Assembly (NCBI RefSeq): GCF_024298965.1
Contig: NZ_CP085193.1
Location: forward strand, 9,610,001 to 9,674,000
Reading direction: 5' to 3'
Source: Streptomyces rapamycinicus NRRL 5491
Lineage (GTDB): Bacteria > Actinomycetota > Actinomycetes > Streptomycetales > Streptomycetaceae
Length of the DNA stretch: 64,000 bases
In this document: positions 50,911 through 59,728 of the stretch, piece after piece
How the letters are laid out: the number at the start of each line of letters is the position of its first letter
Numbering within the stretch: position 1 is the first letter of the stretch
Notes under the pieces: generated by a model
Database searches by the model: none
What the model was told of the DNA's origin: nothing
Seen by the model: the letters and a program-made list of their open reading frames with translations, nothing else
Made by a program: the position numbers and the translations under genes

Positions 50911-51837
50911 TCAGGAACTCTGTGACAGAACGGCCGTGATGGACTCGATGATCTCGATGTGGTCGTCGAGTGGAAGCCTGTCGATCGTCATCTGCAACTG
51001 GCCGAGCCGATCGACACGGCTGTCGTCGATTGCCTGGCCGATGGTGACCGCCGCGGTGAGGATGTCGTGCTCGGACCGTGCGTGGAAGTGCTTGAGCAGG
51101 TACGGGGCAAGATCGGGCCGCAGGCTCGCGACCGCCCCGAGCAAACCGTAGGCCCCCCAATTGGCGACACCGGAGACGATCAAGTGGTCGGCGCCGGTCC
51201 GTGCGGCGACCAGGGCACCGTTCGGAATGTCCTCCTCGACGATCTCCCGGGGCAGCACACCCATACCGAGCTCGTTGCCGCCGTCACCGATACCGATGGT
51301 GGTCCAAGGCGAACTCCAGCCGTCATCCTCGAACAGATAATCCAGCGGCGCGGTGTCATCCGAGATGTCCCACCCGTGCTCGCGGTGCGCCCTCCCATCG
51401 GCGCCCAGCGAGCAGCGCTCGATCGCGATGAGGTGGGTGAGCGGCTGCTCCGCCGACTCCAGACGTCCGCGCAGGCTCCGCACGGCGTCGGAGTCCACCG
51501 GTACAACCTCCAGTGCGACCCTTCCCGGCAGAACACCGGTGACCGCCCATACCGCCTTGGCGCATGGCGCGTCGGTGATCACCGTGACGGGGATACCGGC
51601 CTCGATGAACCCCGCGGCGAGCTGACCCATGCCATTCAGGCCGTCCGTCTCAGGTGACGGCGGTTCCGCGTGCCGGACGAAGAACCCGCACACGATGCCG
51701 ATGTGCGGCGAGGGGTGGTCCGCTATCGACTGGGCGGCGCGCTCCAGATTCCCCTGCGCGAACGCGACCAGCCGACTGATGTCGCGGCGCACCTTACGTC
51801 CGACGATGCCTTCGATCTCGGTGATAGGCGTTGGCAT
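50911..51837 (-). CDS. D-glutamate cyclase family protein (DUF4392)
   Basis: 308 residues from the ATG at 51837 behind GGAGG. The segments HIGIVCGFFVRHAEPPSPETDG near residue 45 (in shorter words: a glycine-rich strand and a PETDG loop), and TTIGIGDGGNELGMG near 185, define the family. The mammalian mitochondrial member converts D-glutamate to 5-oxo-D-proline. First gene of the eight-gene operon, with a 15-bp operator 24 bases upstream of the start. A racemase-family gene follows, in line with D-amino-acid handling. Confidence 0.85.
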   Translation of the reverse strand: MPTPITEIEGIVGRKVRRDISRLVAFAQGNLERAAQSIADHPSPHIGIVCGFFVRHAEPPSPETDGLNGMGQLAAGFIEAGIPVTVITDAPCAKAVWAVTGVLPGRVALEVVPVDSDAVRSLRGRLESAEQPLTHLIAIERCSLGADGRAHREHGWDISDDTAPLDYLFEDDGWSSPWTTIGIGDGGNELGMGVLPREIVEEDIPNGALVAARTGADHLIVSGVANWGAYGLLGAVASLRPDLAPYLLKHFHARSEHDILTAAVTIGQAIDDSRVDRLGQLQMTIDRLPLDDHIEIIESITAVLSQSS

Positions 51838-51860
51838 TTATACCCTCCAAGGCGGTGGCG

Positions 51861-51875
51861 TATACTTAACGTATA
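51861..51875. promoter_or_regulatory. GntR operator, glutamate cyclase operon
   Basis: TATACT-TAA-CGTATA, one mismatch from the symmetric form TATACG-N3-CGTATA found at 52338 and 52426. It lies 24 bases before the ATG at 51837, overlapping the expected promoter or transcription start, which suggests repression. Confidence 0.7.
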
Positions 51876-51984
51876 TATGACGCCTGGGCGTGTCAACCAC
51901 ACTCCCGGACCGGTCGGCGCGCGGTTGAACCCGGCGATAGACCGCTCCCCAACTGTTCACGGAAGGGGTGCGCTGGGAGCCCGG

Positions 51985-52120
51985 CCCTGATGCCTCGCCC
52001 TCCGGGCGATCCGCCACCAGTGGGCCGAAGAGGTCTATCTGCTCCAGGGCGGCCTGCGCGACGTGACTCTCGATGCGACCTTCTCCGCCGGACACTTCAC
52101 GGCACGCCCCCCGGGCATGG
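51985..52120 (+). pseudogene. Cupin-like fragment
   Basis: The frame reads WAEEVYLLQGGLRDVTLDAT and then GHFTARPPGM, resembling one cupin motif pair (EEVYLLEG and a PPGxxHG region). About 45 residues remain, with no start and no second half. It lies in the 624-base gap between divergent genes, which otherwise holds three operator sites. Weakly supported. Confidence 0.35.
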
Positions 52121-52337
52121 GCCGCGTCGGCCCCGCCCGCCCCACCCGGTATCCGTGTCCCGCCCGGACCGACCGCCGATACCTGGAGCACCGGGCACAT
52201 GGAAGAAGCGTCGGAATCGTAGGCGCCGCGCTCCCGGGTCACGCAACTTGAACCAGGCACAGAGTTCTGTTGGGCAGAGTCTCCGGCGTGCGGCGGGTCC
52301 TCAAGTGCCTGGCTGATTTTCGCCCAGACGATGTAAA

Positions 52338-52352
52338 TATACGCGACGTATA
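52338..52352. promoter_or_regulatory. GntR operator, distal site upstream of MHS transporter
   Basis: TATACG-CGA-CGTATA is perfectly symmetric; one further A/T pair on each side extends the arms. It is 110 bases before the transporter start and 88 bases upstream of the proximal site at 52426, so a loop between two bound dimers is possible. Confidence 0.75.
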
Positions 52353-52425
52353 TTACTGAGAGTGGCGGCGTCAGCGCCGGGTTGGCTGGATGCAAGTGGG
52401 CCCTTGACCTGACACGCAAGGCATA

Positions 52426-52440
52426 TATACGTTCCGTATA
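52426..52440. promoter_or_regulatory. GntR operator, proximal site upstream of MHS transporter
   Basis: TATACG-TTC-CGTATA, perfectly symmetric, ending 21 bases before the ATG at 52462. Same offset from the start codon as the sites at 51861 and 56171. Confidence 0.75.
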
Positions 52441-52461
52441 CCTCGTTCTCCTGGAGGCGAC

Positions 52462-53811
52462 ATGCCTGAAGAACTGCTCCCCCGCCCCTCGGATGTGGGC
52501 GTGAATCCGCCACCCCCGCAACGTCGACAGATCGCCAACGCCTTCGCGGCCAGCCTGTCGGGCACTGCGCTGGAATGGTATGATTTCGGGATTTACTCCG
52601 CGTCGGCCGCGCTTGTCTTCCCTGTTCTGTTCTTCCCCGACTCCAGTTCCGCAGCCGCAGAGCTGTTCGCGTTCTCCACCTATGCCGTCGGCTACATCTC
52701 GCGCCCGTTGGGAGCGTTCGCACTCGGGCGGCTCGGTGATGTCATCGGACGCAAACAGGTCATCGTCCTGACACTGCTGTTGATCGGCGCGGCCACGTTC
52801 GTCATCGGCTTGCTGCCCACGTACGGCACGATCGGCATCGCCGCGCCGATCCTGCTGGTGTCGCTGCGATTCGCGCAGGGAGTGGGGGTCGGCGGAGAGC
52901 TGGGCGTGGCTCCGCTGTTGTCCAGCGAGTTCGGCGCCCCGGAACGGAGGGGGCTCTGGTGTTGTGCGCCGCAAATCGGTCCGCCGGCCGGGAATCTGCT
53001 GGCGAACGGGATGCTGGCCCTTCTCACGGTGTCGATGTCACACGACGCCTTCCTCTCGTGGGGCTGGCGAGTCGGGTTCCTGACGTCTGCGGTCTTGGTC
53101 GGGGTCGGGCTGCTGATCAGGCTCCGGCTCGAGGAGACGCCGGTGTTCCGCGCCATCCGCGACAAGGGGGAGAGCCCGACCGCTCCCGTCCGTGAGGTCT
53201 TCTCCACCGAGCGGCGTGGCCTCATCGCCGCGTCGTGTGCCCGGGTGGGACCGGACGTCACTTACGCCCTGTTCGTTGTATTCAGCCTCGTCTACGGCAC
53301 GAAGGAAGCCGGTTTTACGTCACAGCAAGTGCTGATTGCGGTACTGATCGGCTCAGCCACGCAACTCGTGCTCATCCCGCTCGCTGCGGCACTGTCCGAC
53401 CGCGTCAACCGCCGCCGGATGTACGCGGTGGCCGCGGCAATTGCGGCCATCTGGCCGTTTGTGTTTCTGCCGGCCGTTCTGAACGGTTCATTCGTAGTCC
53501 TCGTCGGCGGGATCGTGGTCGGGTTGGGACTGCATTCATTCATGTACGGACCGCAGGGCGCCTTCATCACCGAGCAGTTCTCACCCCGCCTTCGCGCGAG
53601 CGGCAGTTCGCTGGCCTTCGCGATCGGCAGTACGTTCGGCGGCGCCATGGCCCCGCTGGTGTTCACGGCCCTGTTGAGCTGGCAGGGAACGTGGCCACTC
53701 CTCGCCGTATACAGCGCTCTCGCCTGCGCAGTCACGATCGCCGGGACTCTCTGGCCAGGTCGCGACTACGACGCGGAGGAGGAGCGCCAGTTCGCCGAGA
53801 GTCTGCTCTGA
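52462..53811 (+). CDS. MFS transporter, metabolite:H+ symporter (MHS) type
   Basis: 449 residues from the ATG at 52462, nine bases after GGAGG. The start of helix 1, ALEWYDFGIYSASAALVF, and the loop RLGDVIGRKQVIV are signatures of the MHS group (KgtP, ProP, ShiA relatives), whose substrates are mono- and dicarboxylates and betaines. Twelve membrane helices are predicted. Two GntR operators lie upstream, so it is the likely importer for the substrate of the divergent eight-gene operon. Confidence 0.9.
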   Translation: MPEELLPRPSDVGVNPPPPQRRQIANAFAASLSGTALEWYDFGIYSASAALVFPVLFFPDSSSAAAELFAFSTYAVGYISRPLGAFALGRLGDVIGRKQVIVLTLLLIGAATFVIGLLPTYGTIGIAAPILLVSLRFAQGVGVGGELGVAPLLSSEFGAPERRGLWCCAPQIGPPAGNLLANGMLALLTVSMSHDAFLSWGWRVGFLTSAVLVGVGLLIRLRLEETPVFRAIRDKGESPTAPVREVFSTERRGLIAASCARVGPDVTYALFVVFSLVYGTKEAGFTSQQVLIAVLIGSATQLVLIPLAAALSDRVNRRRMYAVAAAIAAIWPFVFLPAVLNGSFVVLVGGIVVGLGLHSFMYGPQGAFITEQFSPRLRASGSSLAFAIGSTFGGAMAPLVFTALLSWQGTWPLLAVYSALACAVTIAGTLWPGRDYDAEEERQFAESLL

Positions 53812-54169
53812 GAAGCATTCCGCTTGCCGGTCGAGAGGCTTGGTCGGTCGAGCACGATTCCCGTACGGGTGATGCGTAGTCGGGACATAACGGCAGGGCT
53901 TCCTGGTGGCTCGGGATGAGGATCCCATCAGAGCGGCACCAGGAGGCCCCGCATCGGCAGCACCTACTGCTCGGAGGCCATGGCAGTCAGCCCCTGCCGG
54001 TGATATGGACCGGGTAGTGAGCCGGTCGGCAAGAATGATGGGGCATCAGATGTCGCCCATTTGCCGTCGCAGGTGTCGACATGGGAACAGAGACTGGTCT
54101 GGCCGCCCGTCCGCGGACACGTGAACAGCGGGCGAGCCGGCTTCCCGGGACGGTGGGGAATCAACTCGC
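53812..54169. other. 358-base gap with a nested inverted repeat
   Basis: No gene was recognised. TCCTGGTG (53901-53908) pairs with CACCAGGA (53937-53944), and inside them GGGAT (53913-53917) pairs with ATCCC (53922-53926). The structure is about 90 bases after the transporter stop and could be a terminator or the end of a lost mobile element. Confidence 0.4.
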
Positions 54170-55076
54170 CCCATGGCGCCCCAGATGGTCTTGACATGGG
54201 CCGGTCGGCGGGGCCGCGGTATGAGCGCGGCCAGGGTGGAAGCCAGCAGCGTGAATGCTCCGGTGGTCAGGAACGCGGCGCGGGCGCCGGGGACGAACTG
54301 GCCGGGTATGGACCCGGCGGCGTAGGCCGAGACGATGACGGCGAGTCCGATGGCGCCGCCCAACTGCTGTGGACTGCCTGGAGCAGGCCGGAGGCCGATC
54401 CAGCATGCTCCGGCACGACCCCGCCCATCACCAGGGAGGCGGCCGGCATGAAGGTCAGTCCGGCCGAGACGCCGTTGATCGGCGGTGGGCCGAGGTCCGC
54501 GGTGACGTAACTGCTGGTCGTGTCGACATCGCTGACCCAGACGTAGCTGGTGGTCAGGCCGAGGGTGCCGGTGATGAACAGCGGTGCTTGTCCCAAGCGG
54601 GCCACCAGCTTCGGGGCGACGCGTGCCATGGCGAAGATGCCGAGGGTCATCGGCAGGAACGCGGCCACGGCTGCGAGGGGGCCGAAGTGCAGCGCCCCCT
54701 GGACGTGTCGAAGCGGCCGGGTTGCGCGGGGTTTCGGTGACGAACCGCGGCGCGAGGGGGAGCACCGCGATGCCGAGCAGGGCGAGCACGCCGGGCGCGG
54801 CGAGTGCCGCGCCGATGCCCTGGGCCGCGCGGGCCGCGATGAGCAGTGCGGGGTTTGGGCGAAGCCGCCGAGCAGTGAGGACGCGGTGAAGACGGCCAGG
54901 CCGAGGAGGAAGGCACGTCGGACATAGGTGTCTCCGGGCCGGCCGCCCAACAGCATCAGGCCGCCGAAGGCGACGGTATAGGCGTTGACGATCCAGGACA
55001 GGGAGGCTGTTCCGGAGTGGCTTGGCAGGGTGTTCCCGGCCGGTGCCGACGACGGGACCCGAGCGAGCTGGGCCAT
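54170..55076 (-). pseudogene. DHA2-type MFS drug exporter, degenerate
   Basis: Recognisable pieces on the minus strand: SLSWIVNAYTVAFGGLMLLG with GGRPGDTYVRRAFLLGL (helices 2-3 of a 14-helix exporter), then in other frames AAFLPMTLGIFAMARVAPKL, GVSAGLTFMPAAS and QQLGGAIGLAVIVSAYA near the end. At least three frame changes and missing segments are needed, and no start was found. It converges with the MHS transporter and follows the GntR gene by 13 bases. Confidence 0.65.
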
Positions 55077-55089
55077 GAGCCGGGTGTGC

Positions 55090-55917
55090 TCAGTCCCCCG
55101 GGAGAGCGAGAGGGCGCAGCTTGACGGGGAATGGGGCGACCGTGTTGCTCTGCAGTAGCCGTACCAGCCGGTCCTGTGTGGCGCCTGCGTGCTCCGGCAG
55201 CACCTCGGTGAGCGTCTCGCGGTCCTTGTCGCGCACCGCTTCGATGATGCGGTCATGCTGCCGGAGATTGAGCTCGAACTGCTCGTCCTGCTGCTCGGGC
55301 AGCGCCGACTCGAGTGTGTAGAGGTAGACGAGCAGCCGACGCACATGGCGGTGGGTCGACTGGGCGAAGCCGTGGAAGAAGCTGTTGCCGATCGACTGGT
55401 TCATGCGCATATGGAACTGCTCGTTCAGCGCCGTGATGTTGAGATACCTGCGGTTGTCGACCTCCACGCGATACCGCGTCTGAATGCGTTCCAGGTCGTC
55501 GGCCAGCGTCTCGTCGTCGAGCCTGCACAACTGGGCGAGGTTGTTCTCCACCAGTTGGTGAGCCACCACGATCTCACCGATCTCCGCCAGGTCGAGCTTG
55601 CGGACGAACGTGCCACCCCGGTTGGGCACGATGTTCACAAAGCCCTCCGCGGCCAGCTGGTTGATGGCCTCTCGCGCCGGGGTCCGGCCCAACTGGAACT
55701 CCTTGAGCAGCAGCGGCTCGTCGATCCGGCTGCCCGGCGGGATCGTCAGGTCGATGATGCGGGAGCGAATCTTCTCCACGGCGGCCCCGGTCTGGGAGAC
55801 CTTTTTCGGGGAGGCCGGGGTCCGGCCCATTCCGGCGTTCGTCTCCACCGCCGGGGCACTGGGCTCAGTTGGTCCGGTCTTCGACATGGCAGCCGCCGCT
55901 TTCCGGCTTTCCGGCAT
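55090..55917 (-). CDS. GntR-family regulator, FCD subfamily
   Basis: 275 residues from the ATG at 55917, eight bases after AGGAG. After a 40-residue linker-like N-terminus, the winged helix-turn-helix (EPLLLKEFQLGRTPAREAINQL) is at about residues 66-87. The FCD ligand domain follows, with metal-binding candidates in HQLVENNLAQL, NEQFHMRMNQ and the final RQHDRIIEAV histidine. It is divergent from the APC permease. Because the palindromes at 51861, 52338, 52426 and 56171 are typical GntR operator size and cluster round this gene, it is the proposed regulator of all three units. Confidence 0.9.
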   Translation of the reverse strand: MPESRKAAAAMSKTGPTEPSAPAVETNAGMGRTPASPKKVSQTGAAVEKIRSRIIDLTIPPGSRIDEPLLLKEFQLGRTPAREAINQLAAEGFVNIVPNRGGTFVRKLDLAEIGEIVVAHQLVENNLAQLCRLDDETLADDLERIQTRYRVEVDNRRYLNITALNEQFHMRMNQSIGNSFFHGFAQSTHRHVRRLLVYLYTLESALPEQQDEQFELNLRQHDRIIEAVRDKDRETLTEVLPEHAGATQDRLVRLLQSNTVAPFPVKLRPLALPGD

Positions 55918-56170
55918 TCATCACTCTCCTGCGAACGGGAACGACGGGTGAAGCATCATCCGGACGTTCCGCTGTGGTCCACGGCGCCGGCCCGGAAGGG
56001 AAGGCCGTTACGTACCCCTTGGCCGCCCAGACGCCACCGATGGTAACCGGCGTCCGCCTCCGGGCGCGGGGGTGGGGGCGGCATCCCATGGGTCCGCTAC
56101 CTCGGTAACGCCCCCGTTTCACATGCTCAGACCCGTGTGAGAACCCTGGACGCGCCACCGATACGCCAAG

Positions 56171-56185
56171 TATACGTTAAGTATC
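56171..56185. promoter_or_regulatory. GntR operator upstream of APC permease
   Basis: TATACG-TTA-AGTATC: the left half is perfect, the right half keeps four of six positions. It ends 22 bases before the ATG at 56208, the same offset as for the other two units. The GntR start is 254 bases away on the other strand, with no second site seen near it. Confidence 0.6.
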
Positions 56186-56207
56186 CATTCGGAAGGCGGA
56201 ATCATTC

Positions 56208-57668
56208 ATGCCGAGTACACCCGACAATGATCTGTCACGATCGCGACCGGCCGTGACCGCGGCCGGGGCGGCGGCCGCACCGGCCACCCGCCATACGTCG
56301 ACGGGGCCGGAGGACGATTCCGGGCTGGCGCGAGGACTCAGTCCGCGGCACATGCAGATGATGTCCATCGGCATGGCCATCGGTGTGGGGCTGTTCCTCG
56401 GCTCCGGACGGGGCATCCACATCGCGGGTCCGGCACTGCTCGTCGCCTACGCCCTCGCGGGGGTGGTCGTGTACTGCCTCATGCGCGGCCTGGGGGAGAT
56501 GGCCGTCCATTCGCCGCACGCCGGATCGTTCAGCGAGTACGCCCGTGTCCATGTGAGCCCTTTCGCCGGGTTCGTCACCGGCTGGACGTACTGGCTGCAG
56601 TGCATCGTGGGCCCGATGGCAGAGCTCACGGCGAGCGGTGTCTACATGCACTACTGGTATCCGGACCTTCCGCAGTGGGTGCCCGCGCTCATCGGCCTGG
56701 TCCTGCTGTTCGGTGTGCATTGGGTCTCGGTCCGGATGTTCGGGGAGTCCGAGTTCTGGTTCGCCCTGATCAAGATCATCGCCATCGTGGGACTGATCCT
56801 TTTCGGGGCCGTCATCATCGTCACCGGTGTGACCGCGCTCGGCCATGGCGCGAGCCTGAGCAACCTCTGGAGATTCGGCGGCTTCTTCCCGAGCGGTGGG
56901 CACGGCTTCTTCCTCACCCTGCAGATCGCCGTCTTCGCGTTCATCGGGGTGGAGATGCTCGGCATCACAGCGGGGGAGGCGGCACACCCGGAGCGGACGA
57001 TCCCCAAGGCGGTGGGCAACGTCATCTGGCGCATCATCGTCTTCTACATCGGGGCGCTGTTCGTCCTCATGGTCGTCCAGCCGTGGACGCGGTACACCGC
57101 TGACGTGAGCCCGTTCGTCTCGGTGTTCTCGAAAGCGGGGCTGGCCGGCGCTGCGGGGATCATGAACTTCGTCGTCCTGACCTCGGCTCTTTCCTCATGT
57201 AACGCGAATATGTTCTCGGCCAGTCGGCTGCTCTACGGCCTGGCATCCGCGGGTTCGGCGCCGCGAGCGCTCCACCACACGACACGGCGCCGGGTGCCGG
57301 GGCGGGCACTGACGGTCACCTCGCTCGCCGTCGGCGTCGGGGTGCTCTTCAACTATCTGGCGCCCGCTCATGCCTTCATCACGCTGACCAGTGTCGTCAG
57401 CGCCTCCGGGCTGTGGACGTGGAGCATGATCGCCATTTCCCATATGCGGTTCCGCCGTCGGCTGGCGCTGGAGGGCGCACCCTTGCCGGCGTTCAGGCTG
57501 CCCGGCGCTCCCTGGACGAACGTCTTCGTGGTCGCGATGGTGGTCATCGTCCTGGTGAGCCTGGCATTCGAGGGTGACACACGAGCGGGTCTGTACACCG
57601 GTGCGGTCTGGTTCGCCCTCCTCACCATCGTCTACGTCGTCCGCCAGCGGGTCGCGCGGGTGCGGTGA
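56208..57668 (+). CDS. Amino acid permease, APC superfamily
   Basis: 486 residues. After a polar 45-residue N-terminus, twelve membrane helices follow. MMSIGMAIGVGLFLGSGRGIH is the helix-1 region that binds the amino acid backbone; GFVTGWTYWLQCIVGPMAELTA and FAFIGVEMLGITAGEAAHPERT are conserved blocks of the AAT subfamily (GabP, ProY, AnsP relatives). It is controlled by the same operator type as the glutamate cyclase operon, so a D- or modified amino acid is a reasonable substrate. A strong hairpin terminator follows five bases after the stop. Confidence 0.9.
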   Translation: MPSTPDNDLSRSRPAVTAAGAAAAPATRHTSTGPEDDSGLARGLSPRHMQMMSIGMAIGVGLFLGSGRGIHIAGPALLVAYALAGVVVYCLMRGLGEMAVHSPHAGSFSEYARVHVSPFAGFVTGWTYWLQCIVGPMAELTASGVYMHYWYPDLPQWVPALIGLVLLFGVHWVSVRMFGESEFWFALIKIIAIVGLILFGAVIIVTGVTALGHGASLSNLWRFGGFFPSGGHGFFLTLQIAVFAFIGVEMLGITAGEAAHPERTIPKAVGNVIWRIIVFYIGALFVLMVVQPWTRYTADVSPFVSVFSKAGLAGAAGIMNFVVLTSALSSCNANMFSASRLLYGLASAGSAPRALHHTTRRRVPGRALTVTSLAVGVGVLFNYLAPAHAFITLTSVVSASGLWTWSMIAISHMRFRRRLALEGAPLPAFRLPGAPWTNVFVVAMVVIVLVSLAFEGDTRAGLYTGAVWFALLTIVYVVRQRVARVR

Positions 57669-57672
57669 GGGC

Positions 57673-57710
57673 GGTGTCGCCGGCCGGGGCGCGGTCCGGC
57701 CGGCGACACC
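57673..57710 (+). terminator. Strong hairpin terminator after the APC permease gene
   Basis: Fifteen-base arms, GGTGTCGCCGGCCGG and CCGGCCGGCGACACC, are perfectly complementary around an 8-base loop. The hairpin begins five bases after the stop at 57668. No T run, as is usual in Streptomyces. Confidence 0.75.
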
Positions 57711-58019
57711 GGCACGGTGACGGGGACCGCCAGCAGGGCGATCACCAGGGCGGGAAGGGCGTCCTCCATCCGCTGGTCGACCTGTTCGCCCGGTGCATCC
57801 CGGACGGCCGCCGGACGAGGGATCGCCGCGCGTGCCCATGGCGCCGGTGCCAGGGCCTGCCGACCTCACCCAAGGTCATCTCCAGGCAGGCATCGCCGGT
57901 ACACACCGCCACGGGGCGAGAGGCATCGGCCAGTTAGGCCGCTTCCCAGTGTCCGGCGTCGCGGTCGCCGTGGCCGGCGTGGCCACTAAGGCCCGTCTTG
58001 CACGGCATTGCCTTTAGGG

Positions 58020-58340
58020 ACCGTTTCCTGAGCGACGTCGAGTGGGCCGAGGTTTCGCGGCCGCCATGGCGCCACGGGCATCGCCCCACGCCAGAGTCCG
58101 CCAGGCAGCCATTTGTCCGTGTCGACCAGGTGTCGCCCCGAGTACCTCACGGACGCCGAACACAAGCTCCTGACCCGCCTGTGCGAACGCCGGCCCGCTC
58201 TCGGCTCGACATGTGCCCGCCGCCTGGCCGCGCTCCTGCGCCACCGCCGCAACGAACACCTCGCCCTCGAGGTCTGGCTTGCCGAAGTCCGGCTCGACAG
58301 CCCACGGGGACCGCGGACCCTCGGTCGTGGTCGCCGCTCG
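58020..58340 (+). pseudogene. Transposase C-terminal remnant, ISL3-like
   Basis: The readable part is YLTDAEHKLLTRLCERRPAL, then RRLAALLRHRRNEHLALEVW, and LAEVRLDSPRG, which resembles the region between the catalytic segments of ISL3 family transposases. It has no start and breaks after the LDSPRG segment. The preceding 300 bases (57711-58019) show no gene. The family call is tentative. Confidence 0.4.
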
Positions 58341-58411
58341 GCGACCTGGAGATAGTGCCGCGCACCGACCGGCGGTGGGACGAACAGCCTCCGTGATCCG
58401 GCGCAGCGGGC

Positions 58412-58732
58412 TCAGGACGGCTCGCAGGCCGCCAGGTGGTCGGGGTGACCGTGCCGGCCGAGGTATCCCTCCCCGACCGTGCTGGACGCGCCCGGCGGCA
58501 GCGTGGAGCACGGGCCGGTCGCGCCGTCCTGGTAGACGACCATCACACCCACGGTGTCCGCGCAGTTGTTGGCGGCATCGGTGTATCGCCAGCTCTCGTA
58601 CATCGCCACGCAGGCCGGGGCCGGCCCGGATGTCCGGTCCCCGGCGGCGGCCGACGAGGACAGGCCGAACGGGAGAATCAATGCTGTGACGACTCCTGCA
58701 AACACTGCGCTCCATTTAATCCAACTATGCAC
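58412..58732 (-). CDS. Tendamistat-type alpha-amylase inhibitor, secreted
   Basis: 106 residues. A signal peptide of about 30 residues (hydrophobic VFAGVVTALIL, then SSSAAA) precedes a 76-residue mature part. Cysteines at 41, 57, 75 and 103 have exactly the spacing of tendamistat (11, 27, 45, 73 in its mature numbering), and the inhibitory triad Trp-Arg-Tyr is at 48-50 in YESWRY. The GEGYLGRHGH segment also matches the family. Known members are Streptomyces proteins that block animal alpha-amylases with very high affinity. The sequence suggests a functional inhibitor; the neighbours give no further hint. Confidence 0.92.
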   Translation of the reverse strand: MHSWIKWSAVFAGVVTALILPFGLSSSAAAGDRTSGPAPACVAMYESWRYTDAANNCADTVGVMVVYQDGATGPCSTLPPGASSTVGEGYLGRHGHPDHLAACEPS

Positions 58733-58793
58733 TATTTACTCCTCGCCGCACTGGCCGGATGTATACATGTGATTGAAGACTTCGTCCTCAACA

Positions 58794-59165
58794 TGCCGCG
58801 AAGCCTTCAGGAGTTGAAGGTTCCGGAGGGGTGAGCACGAGCGCAACCCGATGAGCCCTCTTTCGGACAGCCCGGCCCTTTCGGAACCGGCGCGAACGGG
58901 GCCCCTGGGGCATCTGAGAGGCCAGATGACGCTTCAACACGCCGCGCAGTCGGGAGGCCGGGTTGTTACCGGGGGATTCGGCGACGAGTCGACTGCGTGC
59001 GAGGGGGTTGGCCTTCAGCGCGGCGGGCCGGTGCCAGTCCTTGAAGGCCTGGCGTACTGCGGCGTCGAATGGCGGCCGGGACAGGACGGCGACCTCGTCG
59101 ACGCGGCCCGCAGTGGCGTACGTCGCAGCCGTCGCCGGGGCCGGAGTGTCCGCTGCCGGCGTGGC
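58794..59165 (-). pseudogene. Unrecognised protein fragment
   Basis: A frame with protein-like composition ends with TGA at about 58794 and reads GRVDEVAVLSRPPFDAAV, then RQAFKDWHRPAALKANPLAR and SRLVAESPGNN further on. No start was found: upstream it fades into an Ala-Thr-Pro stretch near 59165, just before the DoxX stop. The basic C-terminus (LKRHLASQMPQGPRSRRF) is not diagnostic. Probably the 3' part of a gene cut by the DoxX region; family unknown. Confidence 0.3.
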
Positions 59166-59636
59166 TCATGTCTGAGACCGGGCCCATGCCTCGAACCGGG
59201 CGTCGAGACTCAGCCGGCCGGCGCCGGTGATGAAGAGCACGAGCGCCCCCGTGGCGAAGAAGAGGGAGTTTTCGTGCGCCAGCCCCGGCTCAGCGCCCCC
59301 GATGAGGGGCTTGCCCAGGCTGGAGGTCAGCCACGTCGTCGTCATCAGGGCGGTCATGAGCACTGCCGAGAGCCGTGTGAGCAGACCGGCCACGACAGCC
59401 AGGCTGGTGCCGATCTCGCCCAGGATGCTGAGCCAACTCGCCACCTCCGGGAACGGGACCCCGAAGCCGCGGGAGAGCGCTATGCGATGCGCCGGGTCGC
59501 CGAGCCCTTGGAATCCATGGATGACAAGCAGTCCGCCTACGGCCAGACGCAGGATGAGCAGAGCCGTGTCGTCGAGTGTGTTCCGTGGTGTCAGAGGGGG
59601 CTTCCTGGGGTCCAGCATCAGCAGTGGATTCGGCAT
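59166..59636 (-). CDS. DoxX-family membrane protein
   Basis: 156 residues from the ATG at 59636, which has AGGAGGAGCC directly before it. Four membrane helices are predicted (LILRLAVGGLLVIHGFQGLG; ASWLSILGEIGTSLAVVAGL; an ALMTTTWL helix; NSLFFATGALVLFITGAG). DoxX proteins occur in many oxidation-related loci, with a poorly defined role. It is read after the maleylacetate reductase, 92 bases downstream, and may belong to that transcript. Confidence 0.85.
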   Translation of the reverse strand: MPNPLLMLDPRKPPLTPRNTLDDTALLILRLAVGGLLVIHGFQGLGDPAHRIALSRGFGVPFPEVASWLSILGEIGTSLAVVAGLLTRLSAVLMTALMTTTWLTSSLGKPLIGGAEPGLAHENSLFFATGALVLFITGAGRLSLDARFEAWARSQT

Positions 59637-59728
59637 GGCTCCTCCTGGGACCGAGGGTTTTTGGCGATCCGGTGACATGTCGCCGGTGAACGGTTGGGGA
59701 CCGGCGTGCCCCAACGCATCGGTTCCGC

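Noticed and set aside
58851..59675. 274-residue open frame on the plus strand
   Set aside because: Antisense to the DoxX gene and to the fragment at 58794-59165; no recognisable domain.
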